Origin: Culex pipiens pallens
Lineage: Eukaryota; Arthropoda; Insecta; Diptera; Culicidae
Direction: 5' to 3'
DNA length: 64,000 nucleotides
Assembly: GCF_016801865.2 (NCBI RefSeq)
Contig: NC_068938.1
Location: forward strand, 114,044,615 to 114,108,614
Position 1 is the first letter of the stretch, and the number at the start of each line of letters is the position of its first letter. Of this stretch, positions 20,301 through 31,789 are shown piece by piece. Both the position numbers and the translations under genes were made by a program. The notes under the pieces are model-generated. The model searched no databases. It was not told the DNA's origin and saw only the letters and a list, made by a program, of their open reading frames with translations.

Positions 20301-23300
20301 GTTCCAGCAACCCCCAAACCAAACCCGGCCGGTACCTCCAAAACCACCACGAGGTCGGTTTACTCGCCGCAAGAAAGTGGCATACCTACCCAGAACCGGC
20401 ACCGGCAGAGTTAGTTGAAATACCAGTTTTACTCAAAACGACAAACCCCGGCTTGTAAGTTGGCGGCGTCAGAGTCGCCCGTGAGGAGGGGAATACTATT
20501 TAGACGCCCGACTATTTTGCACAAAAACCACGTTCCACCAGAGCACAGTGAGAAGCATTTCAATCAGAAGACGTTTTTGCACGATGTTGTGTGTGTGTGT
20601 CATGAACGCGGTTGATTAGCATATTTTTGTTTTTGCTTCCTCGTTTGGCAAGGTTATGCCGGCCGCGATGGATTTATATGCAAAAGCGCCGGTGGTTGGG
20701 CTGTAAACAAGAGCAAACTTTTACAGGTTGGTCGCTCCAAACATACAATGCTGGCACAGGTGAACATTTCAAAAAAGGCATTAGCATGTAACTTGTTCTG
20801 ATAGATTTTCATGGCATTACTGGCGAAAATATGAAAAAAATGACAAATATTTTTAATTCGAAAGAAAATCGAATCTAATTCGAATGAAAACATCAAACTA
20901 TTTTTACAATAAGGTTGTTGCAGGATTGGGTCCGTAAGATAATTTTGGAACGAGAAGATTACAACTTCCCTGGTTGCTGTGCACCCTTAAAGGGTTTTTT
21001 GGTTTAGAGCATTCAAGAGCATTGGATTTGGAAAATCTATCGAAAATCGTAATTGTTTACAAATGGCGTTTCGGACTAACCGGAGACATGAGAGTTTACG
21101 TATCTTTTATTTTTGGTCTAAGTATGAGTTTGTATGAAGCGAACATTATGTTACATTTTTATATGGTGTATACAAACATACTTATAAATAAATATTTTGA
21201 TTCATTTCAAACGATGTTTTTTTTTCAAAACTAAAGCTAGTTTGTTTTTTAAAATATGACAGCGAAATATTTTTGTCACACAAGAAAGTTCTTTTTCGGA
21301 TATTAAAGACAAAAAAATTACAAAAAAAAACAACTCTTAATAAAAAAACAGGACAATTGTAACATGCATCATTTTCCAGCACAGCAATTTTCAGTTCCTT
21401 TTGGGGTCCTAAACAACTCCCCAAGGTTTGAGAACGATTAATTCAGTCCTCACATTGCGCAAAGCGATTCAATTTTCCATATAAATTTGTATGGGAAAAG
21501 TTTTGAGCAAAAAAAAAACACGTTTTAGGAGAGTATCTCTTTATAGGAACAAGTTCGCAGAGAGTATGCTCTTCGGGAAAGTTGTAGAGCACATTCCAGA
21601 GCAACCGAATATGAATCCGGTTTTGATATAGCGTGAAACGTGGATTTTTGAATTATCAAAATCCAATAAAAATGATTTTTCCCATACAAATTTAGGATTT
21701 TAGGTGGACCCCCTAGTAGAGCCGAAGCACATTTTTCACACATTTTCAATATTTTTAGCACTTTTTCATAACTCTTTGTATAAAACAATAAAAACCGAAG
21801 TCTTTTGAATAATTTTGACTATTTGTTTCATCAGTTTATTTGTTTTTGAGCAGAAAAAAGACCATTCGAAAAAAAAATGTTTTGCCTGTTATGGACCCCC
21901 TTTTCCTATAGTGGACTCGGGTCCATAATCCGATTGTGGACCCGGGTCCACTTTAGGCAAACTGTTATTTTTATACCAAATTTAACCGATATTTGATGTT
22001 TTGATGCATGGTGTAGGTCTAATGATAGATATAATTAATAAAAGATGAATTTTGCTCACTTTTCATGATAAACAAATATGTTTTGTTAACAAAACAGCAA
22101 CAAAAAACCTAACAGACTTTTAAGCACATTTATTTCCGAAAAAGATCAGAGAAAACGTTTCAAAAACCACTGTAAACATAAAAATAATTTAAAAAAGTAA
22201 TTTTGATGCACATTTTTTCATATTAATTACATAAATGGTTGACCGAAACTAAACAATAGATTTGTTTACAGTTGCTGATAAAACCACGCATGTTTATTTA
22301 AAAAAATGTTTTGTTCTTGATTTATTATTATAAAATATAATTTCAAACTGCAATAATGATGCTTCAGTTAAGTTTAATTGACTATAAATTTGATTAATTA
22401 TAATTTTTACGGTTTCAGCATTTTAGGTACTTTTAACAAACAGCTATATTTATACTCACAATTGAAAAAATATGCATTTAGGTTGATAACAACAAGCATT
22501 TATTGTATGTTTAAGAGAAACTATTGCTTAAATATTGAGTTTTCTTCATTTTTGAAGGTTTAATTAACAGGGGTCCACTTTTGGAAAAGTTTGGATTTTC
22601 GTTGTCCTATATTGGACCCCCCTAATTTTTGCTCGAAAATGAGCAGTTCTTCGCTTTATTTTAGTAAAGTTCCTTAAACTTACATTATTTCGACTTGCTG
22701 AAGTTAAATAATCAGTCAAAAAATTATTGGATAGTTAATTCAATCATAAAATATAAAAGCAGTTTTGTTGTGAAAATGCTAGTGGCCATGGCTGATTTCA
22801 GATGTCGAACTCAAAACACTTATTTTGGTGAAAAGGACAATTCAATATCAGTCAACATTGATTTAAATGATGCTGAACATGTCAAATAATAGATTTGTAG
22901 ACAAAAACACGCTTGAAATTGTGATTTTATTGATTTTTTCATCGAAAACCCTTCAGAGGGTCCATTATAGGGAAGGGGTTATCTAATGGATAGGCTTAGT
23001 GATTTGTCACGCTCGAAAATTGCAAATTTCACGGGGACCTCAATTTCAAAACACCAAATTTCACGCAAATTTCGCGGAACGTGAAAAATGTTAAAATAAC
23101 TATAAAAACCTTATGTTTAAATCACAGAAACTGCTTTTTATGCTTCATTATATATTATTTAAATAACCTAAAAACAATTTGAATAAATTTGAACCTGACA
23201 CAAAAAAAATTCTCCTGATTTTCCTAAAAGATTCCACCTGGTTAATGGATGGGCTCTATATATATTTTTAAACAAAATGTAGGGCATGCGTATTCTCATT

Positions 23301-26300
23301 TATTGAACTGTTTTTTTATATTTGACTAATAAAGCTCAAAAGTTTTCGTGAATTTCCTTCATTTTACTGAATTTCATATCAAAGCAAGATTCAACAATCT
23401 TGTCCAGCCAAAATAAGTTCAAAACCAAAAAGTTAAATTTTTTGCGACATTTATCACATTAAAAATAAGTTTAATTATTTTATTCAAAATGAAATTTTTA
23501 ACATTTTTAATTTATTTTACTTGCTCTTGTTAGTGATTTAGTTATAGAAGTTGTTCCAAAATGGATTATGATGCAACACACAGCTGAAAGGAACTCCAAA
23601 TCTCTGTTAAGAATTGCAAAAGAACTGATTTTATCTTGATTATTCACCAAGAAATCCGAATTGAATTGAAAAAAAAAATCAAAATGACTCAGAAAAATTA
23701 GAAACGTTTTTAAAAGTTGATTTCAAAGCAAAAAATGCCCTTCATTTTAATTTGAATAAAACAATGCTTGATTCTTTTAATTTCTTCGAACTTAGAACTT
23801 CTTAACTATACCTTTCAAATAAAATGCAGTAAAAATTTTATTACAGCCAATGAAAATATTACTAAACTAACCTAAAGGAACCATCACAACGTCCTTCCTT
23901 AATCTGTTTCCAATAAATTACAAATTACTAAACTTAATAAGTTTCTAAAAAAAATTGAACAATTCCTCAAATGGTTCATATCAAGCATTTCAATTGTAAA
24001 CTAATAAAATTTACTTAAATAGTCTGTATGGGTAAAATATTTATTATGTTGTTATTTAAAAAAAAATATTTGAGAAAATTGATAGATTTCACGTTACGCC
24101 GTCTTCGAAATCTTCAAAAATCATTAATCCTATGTTAGTAATTAAACCAGGGTATTCACTCGCTTATTTCTACAGTATTTTATAAGATTATTTTTATTCT
24201 CATTCTAGTTTCATAAATCATTTTGAGAAAAATAGTTACAGTTTTACACAAACATAAAATTTCACGGGATTTCGCGGAAAAAGCCAAATTTCACGGATTT
24301 CACGCTGTCCGCGAAATCGTGAAATTTCACTAACCCTACTAATGGATAATGTACCCTATATGGAAAAATTGAATTGCTTTGCGCAAATTGGGGACTTAAC
24401 CAATCGTTCCTAAACTTTAGGGAGTTGTTTAGGACCCCAAAAGGAACTGAAAAATTTGCTGTGCTCACTTAATTTAAACCACTTTATTGGACTCGACTTA
24501 ACCGCTAAAAGTATTTTGTTTTTGTGTTTTTTTTTAAATTTGTAACAGGTAATTAACCTGTATCAAACACTGGTGAACATCGCATACAAGCTGTAAGCAC
24601 TCATTAGACGGGCGATGTCAAGTTTGCAGTTATTAGCCTCTGTTTATTCTGTTCAAACCGGTTTTCCGGAACTCCGACACTCGGAGCACACATCACATCA
24701 CATGGATTCTGCGAAAATATCGTGTCGACGACGAGCTTCGGAGAACGTGCAAAAGTAGAACGAAGAAATATCAGCTCATTTGCATTATCAAGTCCTGACG
24801 TCTCCAGACAAGGTGTAATGAAGTTTGAAAATTTGAATTCTCCTTCGACGTCAACCCGACACTTCACGGCGCCCAAACGCATACCTCTGTGCCATTTGTT
24901 ACCGTGAGTAGGATTGTTTTTTTTTATCAAAGTCACAAAGTCACTTTATTAGCAAGGAAGCAGTTGACTTTTGATCCCAAGTCGACGTCGTCGTCAACGT
25001 TGCCAATATGAGGCGAGGTGTTTCCATTTCGCTGCTGCTACACTGCCTGTGTGTGGGTTATCTGCCTCGTGCACATCGCCCAACTCAGCGCCCAGTGGTT
25101 ATTCCGATTGAAGCTTTGAAACAAAGGCTTCCACGTCGATAAACCATTGCCACTGGCACTGGCATTATCAGCGATTAAATATTCATCCCTCCGACTTGTA
25201 GAAACTGAGCAAACAGCCAGAGAGCCCTGGGTGTCGTCCGTCCATTATCGACACAAAGTCTCAAATCAACGCGTGGTGGGAATTCTGGCAGTTGGCAACA
25301 ATTTTACACCACCCTCACCCTCCGGGACGACACCACTTGCAGTCAGTTGGGAAGACACGCTCAAGCGATGCACCAAACAGAAACCATTATCAATGGGGGA
25401 GGGGTGGCGTTCACTGAACTTTGGAACGGTCTAACAGTTGAGTCACAAAGACAAGTGTCGAACAAGAGGCATACAAAGGAAACAACAAAAAGCTCAAGAG
25501 AAATCGAACGCAAATCGAATTCATCGAAGGACTTGCTGAAGAACGAGAACAACTGAATCACGCAGCCGGTTTAAGCTTCAAGTGTGTTTAGCTCTATTTA
25601 CGTTCTTTACATTTCTAGAATGCATTAACCAAGGATCAGAAATGCATTTAAAGAAATAAATCCAGTGGTGCAATATTTGCCTTCTATTGGCTTGTCTTCA
25701 AATTTTTTGTTCAATTCAAGAAAAGAGATTGTTTTTTTATAGATTTCACTCATGCTTGAACCTGACATTGCTCAATTCATAATGTTTTGTTGGAAAACTT
25801 TGTTATACCTATATTAGATCAGCGATAAGTGTAATTTGCACACCCTTTATTGATTATTACCCAAGATAGTCTCCAGGCTAAACTGGTGATCAAAAATGAT
25901 GATTTTGCTTATTATTGTAAATTGCTTCTGGAATTTACTACAGTGATGAGTAGCCAAAGCCATTAGATATTGATATGATTTTCCAAGTTTTAATCACACG
26001 CTTCTCTTCTTCAGGAAATTATTGGGTAAGGGAAACTGATGAAACTATTATTTTTTGGGAACAGCTCCGATAAAATTAGATTTTTTTTATATTTTTAGAA
26101 AAATATTTGTTTTATAAGGCTGGTACAAATATTTTTAAAAGTTTTTGTCCCCCCCCCCCCCCCCCCCCCCTTTTAAAATTGGCCCGAAAAATCAGGGGGC
26201 AAAACAAATATTTTTACAATAAACTTCAAAATTACAATGAAAATTCAAGTGCAACCAGCTGAAATCAAATTAAAATACATTCTTCTGCGTTTTAAATCAT

Positions 26301-29300
26301 TTTTAGCAAAACGAAACTATTGGCACTACGCCCCCCGGGGCATGGCCTTCCTCTAACGTGGGATTTCTGCTCCAGCGCCTCTGACGAGACAGGAGAAACC
26401 GGGACCGACGTTTTACTTCACCATCCGATAAAAGCTCAGTGGATAAGGCGGGAATCGAACCCGCGTCTCATAGCATCATCGGGATCGGCAGCCGAAGCCG
26501 CTACCCCTGCGCCACGAGACCCACACATTTTTAGCATGTTTGGGTTTATTAAAAAATCTTAACATTTTTTGAAAATTTTCGATGCAAAATCTTTTTTTTC
26601 GATACAATTTTTGTTTTTGTCAGATCTTAGATTTTTTGAAAACTAATGATTGCAAAACAACTGAACTAGTGTAAAATGCATTTTAAAACACTTTTTTCAT
26701 TTAAATGTGAAGACTATGGCTTGTTATTTAATTTTTTATATTTTTTTATTTTTTTGCCCCCCCTTTTGACCCAGGGCCGAGGGACAAAAACTTTTTTAAA
26801 TATTTGCATCGGCCTAATAAAATCATAAAAAATCTTAATCCTATTTATTTAATGTACTTTTCTAATGTTAAACTGATTAAGCAATTCTTTTCCTAACCGT
26901 GGTGTAGGGGTAAGCGTGGTTGCCTCTCACCCAGTCGGCTTGGGTTCGATCCCAGACGGTCCCGGTGGCCTTTTTTGAGACGAGATTTGTCTGGCAAAGC
27001 CTTCCGTCGGATGGGGAAGTAAATGTCGGCCCCGGTCTTACCTAGAGGTTAGGTCGTTAGCTCAATCCAGGTGTTGGAGTCGTCTCCCTGGGTCCTGCCT
27101 GGTGGATGGAACCTAAGGTCTAAAAAGAGGTTTGCAATTGCCTCAACAATCAAGCCTTCGAACACCTAGTTTCGAGTAGGAATCTCGCAATCGAGAACGC
27201 CAAGGCAATGCTGTAGATCGAATAATTTATTATAATTGATTTACAATTCTATTTCATTTTTGTTCCATATTTTTAATTTATTTTTTTCTTGAGAAGTGGG
27301 TAATTCTCTAAAAACTCACGCGAAATCGGGAAAAGTTGCCCAGACCCCTCTTCGATTTGCGTGAAACTTTGTCCTAAGGGGTAACTTTTGTCCCTGATCA
27401 CGAATCCAAGGTCCGTTTTTTGATATCTCGTGACAGAGGGCGGTACGACCCCTTCCATTTTTGAGCATGCGAAAAAGAGGTGTTTTTCAATAATTTGCAG
27501 CCTGAAACGGTGATGAGATAGAAATTTGGTGTCAAAGAGACTTTTATGTAAAATTAGTCGTTCGACTTGATAGCGTACTCAGAATTCCGAAAAAAAACGT
27601 ATTTTTCATCGAAAAAAACACTAAAAAAGTTTTAAAAATTCTCCCATTTTCCGTTACTCGACTGTAAACATTTTTGAAACATGTAATTTTATGGGAAATT
27701 TAATGTACTTTTCAAATCTACATTAACCCAGAAGGATCATTTTTTTCATTTAGAACAAAAATTTTCATTTTTAAATTTCGTGTTTTTTGCAAGGTTATTT
27801 TTAAGAGTGTAACAATGTTCTACAAAGTTGTAGAGCAGACAATTACAAAAATTTTGATATATAAATATATGGGGTTTGCCTATAAACATCACGAGTTATC
27901 GCGATTTTACGAAAAAAAGTTTTGAAAAAGTTTCTTTTTACGTGTCTCTTTGTTTCGTCGTCCGTGTCTGTCGCGGGTGACCATGAACGGCCATGATCGA
28001 TGACGACCAACTTTTTCAAAACTTTTTTCGTAAAATCACGATAACTCGTGATGTTTATAAGCAAACCCCTTATGTCTATATATCAAAATTTTTGTAATTG
28101 TCTGCTCTACAACATTGTAAAACATTGTTTTACTCTAAAAAATAACCCCGCAAAGTTAGAAAAAACACGAAATCAAAATGAAAAATTTTGTTCTAAATAA
28201 AAAAATGACCCTTCTGGGTCAATGTAGATTCGAAAAGTACATTAAATTTGCCATAAAATGACATGTTCCAAAATTTTTACAGTCAAGTAACGGAAAATGG
28301 GAGAATTTTTAAAACTTTTTTAGTGTTTTTTTCGATGAAAAATACGTTTTTTCGGAATTCTGAACCCACCATCAAATCGGGCGTCTAGTTTTACATAAAG
28401 TCCCTTTGACACTAAATTTCTATCTCATAACCGTTTCAGGCTGCAAATTATTGAAAAACACCTCTTTTTTCGCATGTTCAAAAATGGAAGGGGTCGTACC
28501 GCCCCTCCGTCATGAGATATCAAAAAACGGACCTCGGATTCGAGATCAGGGACAAAAGTTACCCCTTTGGACAAAGTTTCACGCAAATCGAAGAGGGGTC
28601 GGGGCAACTGCTGTGTGAGTTGGCGGAGAATTACCCAAGTATGAATGGCTTCACTTTAGTTTATTTGTATTGTGGGAAGCTTATGAAAATTATGCAAATA
28701 TATTTACAGAATGCTGCATTTGCGCAGACTTTTCCACGAATTTGGGAGGACAAAAGTACTGAATGTGATGAATGTTTGAAGTTGGTTTTATCGAGCTTTT
28801 ATTTATTGGATTCAGGTTTAGTACACCAAAGGAAATAAGCCCTTTGAACGCCTGCTAATAGTAAACGTTGTAACCCATTTGAATTGAAAGTTATGGATTC
28901 AATTGTTAAGTAATAAAAAATATATAAATTTTTCAATGCCGGAACAAATACTATTCAATTTTCTGTTCTTCTCTGGGGGACTGAGGAAAATATAGTTTGT
29001 TTTATATATAAAAAAAAAAAACAAGTTTCCAAGAAAAAACAAAAAGTTTTCGTTTGTATTGAAAGGTGTCTGCCTTGTAAATGCTTATTGTCAAGCCTTT
29101 AATTGAGAAAAAGTAAAACTAGTCTAGTGGAGTTCCTTGGTAGCAAATTCAACATTCTCGGCGTTCTCATGCACCAACATTCCCCGCGTAAACTCACGTA
29201 CTTACGGTCTTATTTTTTCCCTTCCCCTTTCCCTAGATGTGAAAACCATTCTGAAGGAGGTCAGCGGAAGGCTTCGCTCCGGCGAGTTGACGGCCATCAT

Positions 29301-31674
29301 GGGACCTTCGGGTGCGGGCAAAAGTACCCTGCTCAACATTCTCACCGGCTACAAGTAAATTATCATCCCCGAAAGGTTATGCAAAAAGATTTAATCAAAA
29401 TTTCTCTCTTTCACTTTTGACCGTGATCAGAACGACCAACATCGAAGGGTCAATCACGATGAACGGCAAGGAGCGCAACCTTAGCCAGTTCCGCAAGCTG
29501 TCGGCCTACATCATGCAGGACAACCAGTTGCACGCCAATTTGACCGTCGAGGAAGCGATGCACGTGGCCGCCAGCCTCAAGCTGAGCCAAAAGGTGGAGA
29601 AGAGCGAGAAGCTGCATGTGGTGAGTACGGGGGCAAAGGGGAGGTAGTTATTTGTGGTGAAGGTCGATTGAACTACTTTTCAATTCGTTTCGCAGATCAA
29701 GGAGATCTTGGAGACTCTCGGTCTGGACGAGCATCGGCCCACGTTGACGAGGAATCTTTCCGGAGGACAGCAGAAGCGTCTATCGATTGCCCTGGAGTTG
29801 GTAAACAACCCACCGATTATGTTCTTTGACGAACCCACGTCCGGCCTGGACAGTTCAACGTGCTTCCAGTGTGTGAGCCTGCTCAAATTCTTGGCCCGAG
29901 GAGGTCGAACGATCATCTGTACGATCCATCAACCGTCGGCCCGTCTGTTTGAGATGTTTGACCAGCTGTACACGTTGGCCGATGGTCAGTGTGTGTACCA
30001 GGGCAACACCAAGCAGCTGGTTCCATTCCTGGGTACGCTCGACCTGGAGTGCCCTTCGTACCACAACCCGGCAAGTTACATCATTGAGGTGGCCTGCGGA
30101 GAACACGGTGATCACACCCGCAAACTGGTCAACGCGATCGACAACGGCAAACGGGACATCCGCGGCGAGCTGGATTTCCCGGCGCTCAAAAACAAAAAGA
30201 ACGAAAATGGAAACGCCAACGCCAACCTGAAGTCGAACTACGACAAGCTCAACGGCAACAGTAACAACAAGTACGCCGACAACCTGAACCTGGGCGGCAA
30301 CGGCCTCCTGCCGTCGTCAATGGTGAATGACATTGCCAAAGAAACGACCACCGAAACGATCAAGATCAACGTGGAATCGGAGAAGGAACCGGAAGTGAAC
30401 ACCGCCCTGTTGCCGGTCGATGGACAACTGGACGCGGGACTGTCACCGGAGCGGTATCCCACATCGGAGTTTCACCAGTTTTGGGTTGTTCTGAAACGGA
30501 CGCTACTGTTCAGCAGACGTGATTGGGTAAGGCTTGACATTGGGTGATTTCCATGCAGATTTGTCCATTTGTTGAACCTTCTCTTCAGTAATTGTACGAC
30601 ACACTTACGCTTATGAATTTGTTCAGTTTTTGATTCTGAAGTAGTTCAAGCTCGGAAAAAAATCTCAAAAAAACTAACTATTTGACAAGTTTTACTGCAG
30701 TTGAGGGAAGGGTCACTCAAGATCAATTCGTGTAGTAACAATGTTTTCAACAGAAACTAATTCTTTCTATCATCTCCAGACACTTATGTACCTTCGTTTG
30801 TTCGCCCACATCCTGGTCGGTTTCCTCATCGGTGCCCTGTACTACGACATTGGTAACGACGGAGCCAAGGTGCTGAGTAACCTGGGATTCCTGTTCTTCA
30901 ACATGCTGTTCCTGATGTACACGTCCATGACGATTACGATTCTATCATGTGAGAAAGATGGGGACTGAGTAATAGAAGATTTTAATTAATGTTTGTCTCT
31001 TTTTTTCCAGTCCCACTCGAGATGCCTGTGCTGTTAAAGGAAAACTTTAATCGATGGTACTCACTTAGGTCATACTACCTAGCTATAACCGTTTCGGACA
31101 TTCCATTCCAGGTTGGTATTCTTCTGGGTTTGCTCAAATGTTTAGAATTGAAACAACGAAACTCTTATTTCAGGCAATTTTCTGCGTGTTCTACGTGTCA
31201 ATCGTGTACTACTTCACGTCCCAACCGATGGAGTGGTTCCGGTTCGCAATGTTCCTCGGCTCGTGTCTGCTCATTTCGTTCGTCGCTCAAAGTGTCGGTC
31301 TGGTCGTGGGCGCAGCCATGAACGTCCAGAACGGTGTGTTCCTCGCGCCGGTCATGTCTGTCCCATTCCTGCTGTTCTCCGGCTTCTTCGTTTCGTTCGA
31401 CGCCATTCCAATTTACTTGCGGTGGATCACCTACCTGTCCTACATCCGGTACGGATTCGAGGGAACCGCCCTCGCCACGTACTCGTACGGTCGCGAAAAG
31501 CTCAAGTGTCACCAGGTGTACTGTCACTTCAAGTCGCCGTCCACCACGCTCGAGGAGCTGGACATGCTGGACGCCAACTTTACGCTCGACATCGTGGCGC
31601 TGGTGGTCATCTTTGTCGTGCTGAGAATCGCCGCGTTCCTGTTCCTGCGGTGGAAGCTCAGAACCACCAGATAA
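17400..31674 (+). CDS. ABCG half-transporter, ABCG1/ABCG4-like (7 coding exons)
   Basis: Exons: 17400-17595, 29237-29354, 29431-29620, 29696-30526, 30780-30948, 31011-31111 and 31174-31674. All junctions are GT-AG, phases agree, and the product is 701 residues. The N-terminal nucleotide-binding domain has Walker A GPSGAGKST (88-96), Q-loop Q134, signature LSGGQQKR (189-196), Walker B IMFFDE (209-214), D-loop SGLD (217-220) and switch His246. A polar Asn/Lys-rich linker (about 285-425) precedes a membrane domain with about six helices (about 450-700). That domain has the ABCG hallmarks FPLEMPV, NRWYSLRSYY and FSGFFVSFD. This NBD-TMD order means it must dimerise. The closest relatives are vertebrate ABCG1/4 and the Drosophila Atet/CG17646-type group, sterol or lipid exporters by family knowledge; the insect substrate is not evident. 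The start at 17400 follows a good 'aaaacc' context. Confidence 0.95.
18093..19362. mobile_element. hAT-like MITE, copy 1 (8-bp target duplication)
   Basis: The terminal inverted repeats are TAGGCTTAGTGATTTTTCAC and, at the other end reverse-complemented, TAGGGTTAGTGAAATTTCAC. Identical ATTATGAT sequences flank it (18085-18092 and 19363-19370). An 8-bp duplication with TAGGG-type ends is the hallmark of hAT transposons. There is no transposase frame, and the internal sequence is AT-rich. A full-length sister copy is at 22991-24338 in the same orientation. Confidence 0.88.
20244..20414 (+). CDS. Candidate orphan terminal exon, proline-rich (weak)
   Basis: A TATACAG acceptor (AG at 20242-20243) is followed by 56 in-frame codons and TAG at 20412-20414. 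The peptide starts NKKRFEFKLPVDPEKAPVPV, then has a Pro/Thr/Asn-rich stretch and ends NRHRQS. Codon use looks more like coding DNA than its surroundings. It cannot be spliced to ABCG exon 1 in frame, since phase 1 would give an early stop. It overlaps another open frame (20191-20418), and no close poly(A) signal follows. It may be chance. Confidence 0.2.
   Translation, partial: NKKRFEFKLPVDPEKAPVPVPATPKPNPAGTSKTTTRSVYSPQESGIPTQNRHRQS
21378..24465. mobile_element. Composite inverted-repeat element hosting a nested MITE
   Basis: The left 110 bp (AGCACAGCAATTTTCAGTTC onward) and the right end (ending at 24465) are inverted repeats that share 'ggggtcctaaacaactccc' and 'ttgcgcaaagc.attcaattt'. 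Inside are a pair of 'ggaccc'-rich segments (about 21890-21950 and 22570-22985) and the complete hAT-like MITE at 22991-24338. No transposase frame is seen. The outer target duplication was not found. Confidence 0.6.
22991..24338. mobile_element. hAT-like MITE, copy 2 (8-bp target duplication)
   Basis: It has the same ends as copy 1 at 18093 and is flanked by CTAATGGA at 22983-22990 and 24339-24346. It is nested within the composite element 21378-24465, so it inserted later. Internal sequence is alignable with copy 1 along its length but is diverged by indels. Confidence 0.88.
25008..25142 (+). CDS. Small ORF for a possible secreted Pro/Arg-rich peptide (weak)
   Basis: A 44-codon frame begins MRRGVSISLLLHCLCVGYL, a signal-peptide-like pattern: two Arg, then a hydrophobic stretch. 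It continues with a short basic, proline-containing segment (RPTQRPVVIP) and ends PRR. The ATG context 'gccaat' is acceptable. It lies in a GC-rich unique island of ABCG intron 1. No family is recognised. The short length and GC-rich setting make a chance frame quite possible. Confidence 0.22.
   Translation: MRRGVSISLLLHCLCVGYLPRAHRPTQRPVVIPIEALKQRLPRR
26117..26815. mobile_element. MITE of the poly-C family, interrupted by a SINE
   Basis: The ends are AGGCTGGTACAAATATTT and, reverse-complemented from the right, AGGCCGATGCAAATATTT. A long run of C (about 26149-26171) lies near the left end, and 'ttgcccccccttttgac' near the right. A sister copy is at 53463-53941, and fragments lie inside the 34-38 kb foldback (about 36195-36370). 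A SINE (26310-26525) has inserted into it. Confidence 0.7.
26299..26536 (-). mobile_element. tRNA-derived SINE, minus strand, with 11-bp target duplication
   Basis: CATTTTTAGCA flanks the element at 26299-26309 and 26526-26536. Read on the minus strand from 26525, it has a tRNA-like head with an A-box-like TGGCGCAGGGG and a B box GGTTCGATTCC. The shared central domain follows ('tcggatggtgaagtaaaacg'). The same family is at 41446 and 54815 on the + strand. Confidence 0.8.
26897..27225 (+). mobile_element. tRNA(Glu)-headed SINE
   Basis: The head resembles tRNA-Glu: 'ggtgtaggggtaagcgtggtt', then 'ctctcaccc' in the anticodon position and the B box GGTTCGATCCC. It is followed by the central domain 'tcggatggggaagtaaatgt' and a 3' domain ('aacacctag.ttcgagtaggaa') related to the 3' part of the 54815 SINE. 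Heads thus differ while body and tail are shared. The target duplication is uncertain. Confidence 0.75.
27294..28640. mobile_element. 1.35-kb foldback element with about 640-bp arms
   Basis: Arms 27294-27938 and 28009-28640 are inverted repeats with few differences. They share 'gggtaattctc' at the tips, 'taacttttgtccctgatc' and 'cccattttccgttac' within, and 'ttacgaaaaaaagttttgaa' next to a loop of about 70 bp. It has no protein frame of its own. If transcribed it would give a very long hairpin. Broken copies are at 3483-4925 and 10941-11165. Confidence 0.88.
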
Positions 31675-31783
31675 GCGGTGGGCGCACACTCAGTGAACAA
31701 CATTCTACCAGAAAATATATAATTACAGTTATTATTTGAGAGAGAATAGTTTCGTAGCTTAGTGGGTTTTAGAGTAAACGTTT

Positions 31784-31789
31784 AATAAA
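31784..31789 (+). terminator. Poly(A) signal of the ABCG gene
   Basis: The canonical AATAAA lies 110 bp after the TAA stop at 31672-31674. Another 'gaataaaaa' occurs near 32211 and could serve a longer 3' UTR. Confidence 0.7.

Larger units (their letters stand above)
17596..29236 (+). other. Intron 1 of the ABCG gene (11.6 kb, transposon-filled)
   Basis: The donor is GTAAGT at 17596 and the acceptor 'ttccctag' ends at 29236. It splits an Asn codon (phase 1). Besides the elements listed separately, unique GC-richer islands lie at 20240-20760 and 24560-25560. These are candidates for enhancers or alternative promoters. The remaining unlisted stretches (for example 17630-18084, 19371-20240, 25560-26110 and 28641-29236) show no recognisable feature. 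Confidence 0.9.

Noticed and set aside
24604..24936. Overlapping ORFs on both strands ending near a GTGAGT at 24904
   Set aside because: Three frames are open over the same GC-rich stretch, so openness is not informative. No acceptor partner or family match.
29855..31689. Long minus-strand and alternate-frame ORFs over the ABCG exons
   Set aside because: They are shadows of the GC-rich ABCG coding sequence.
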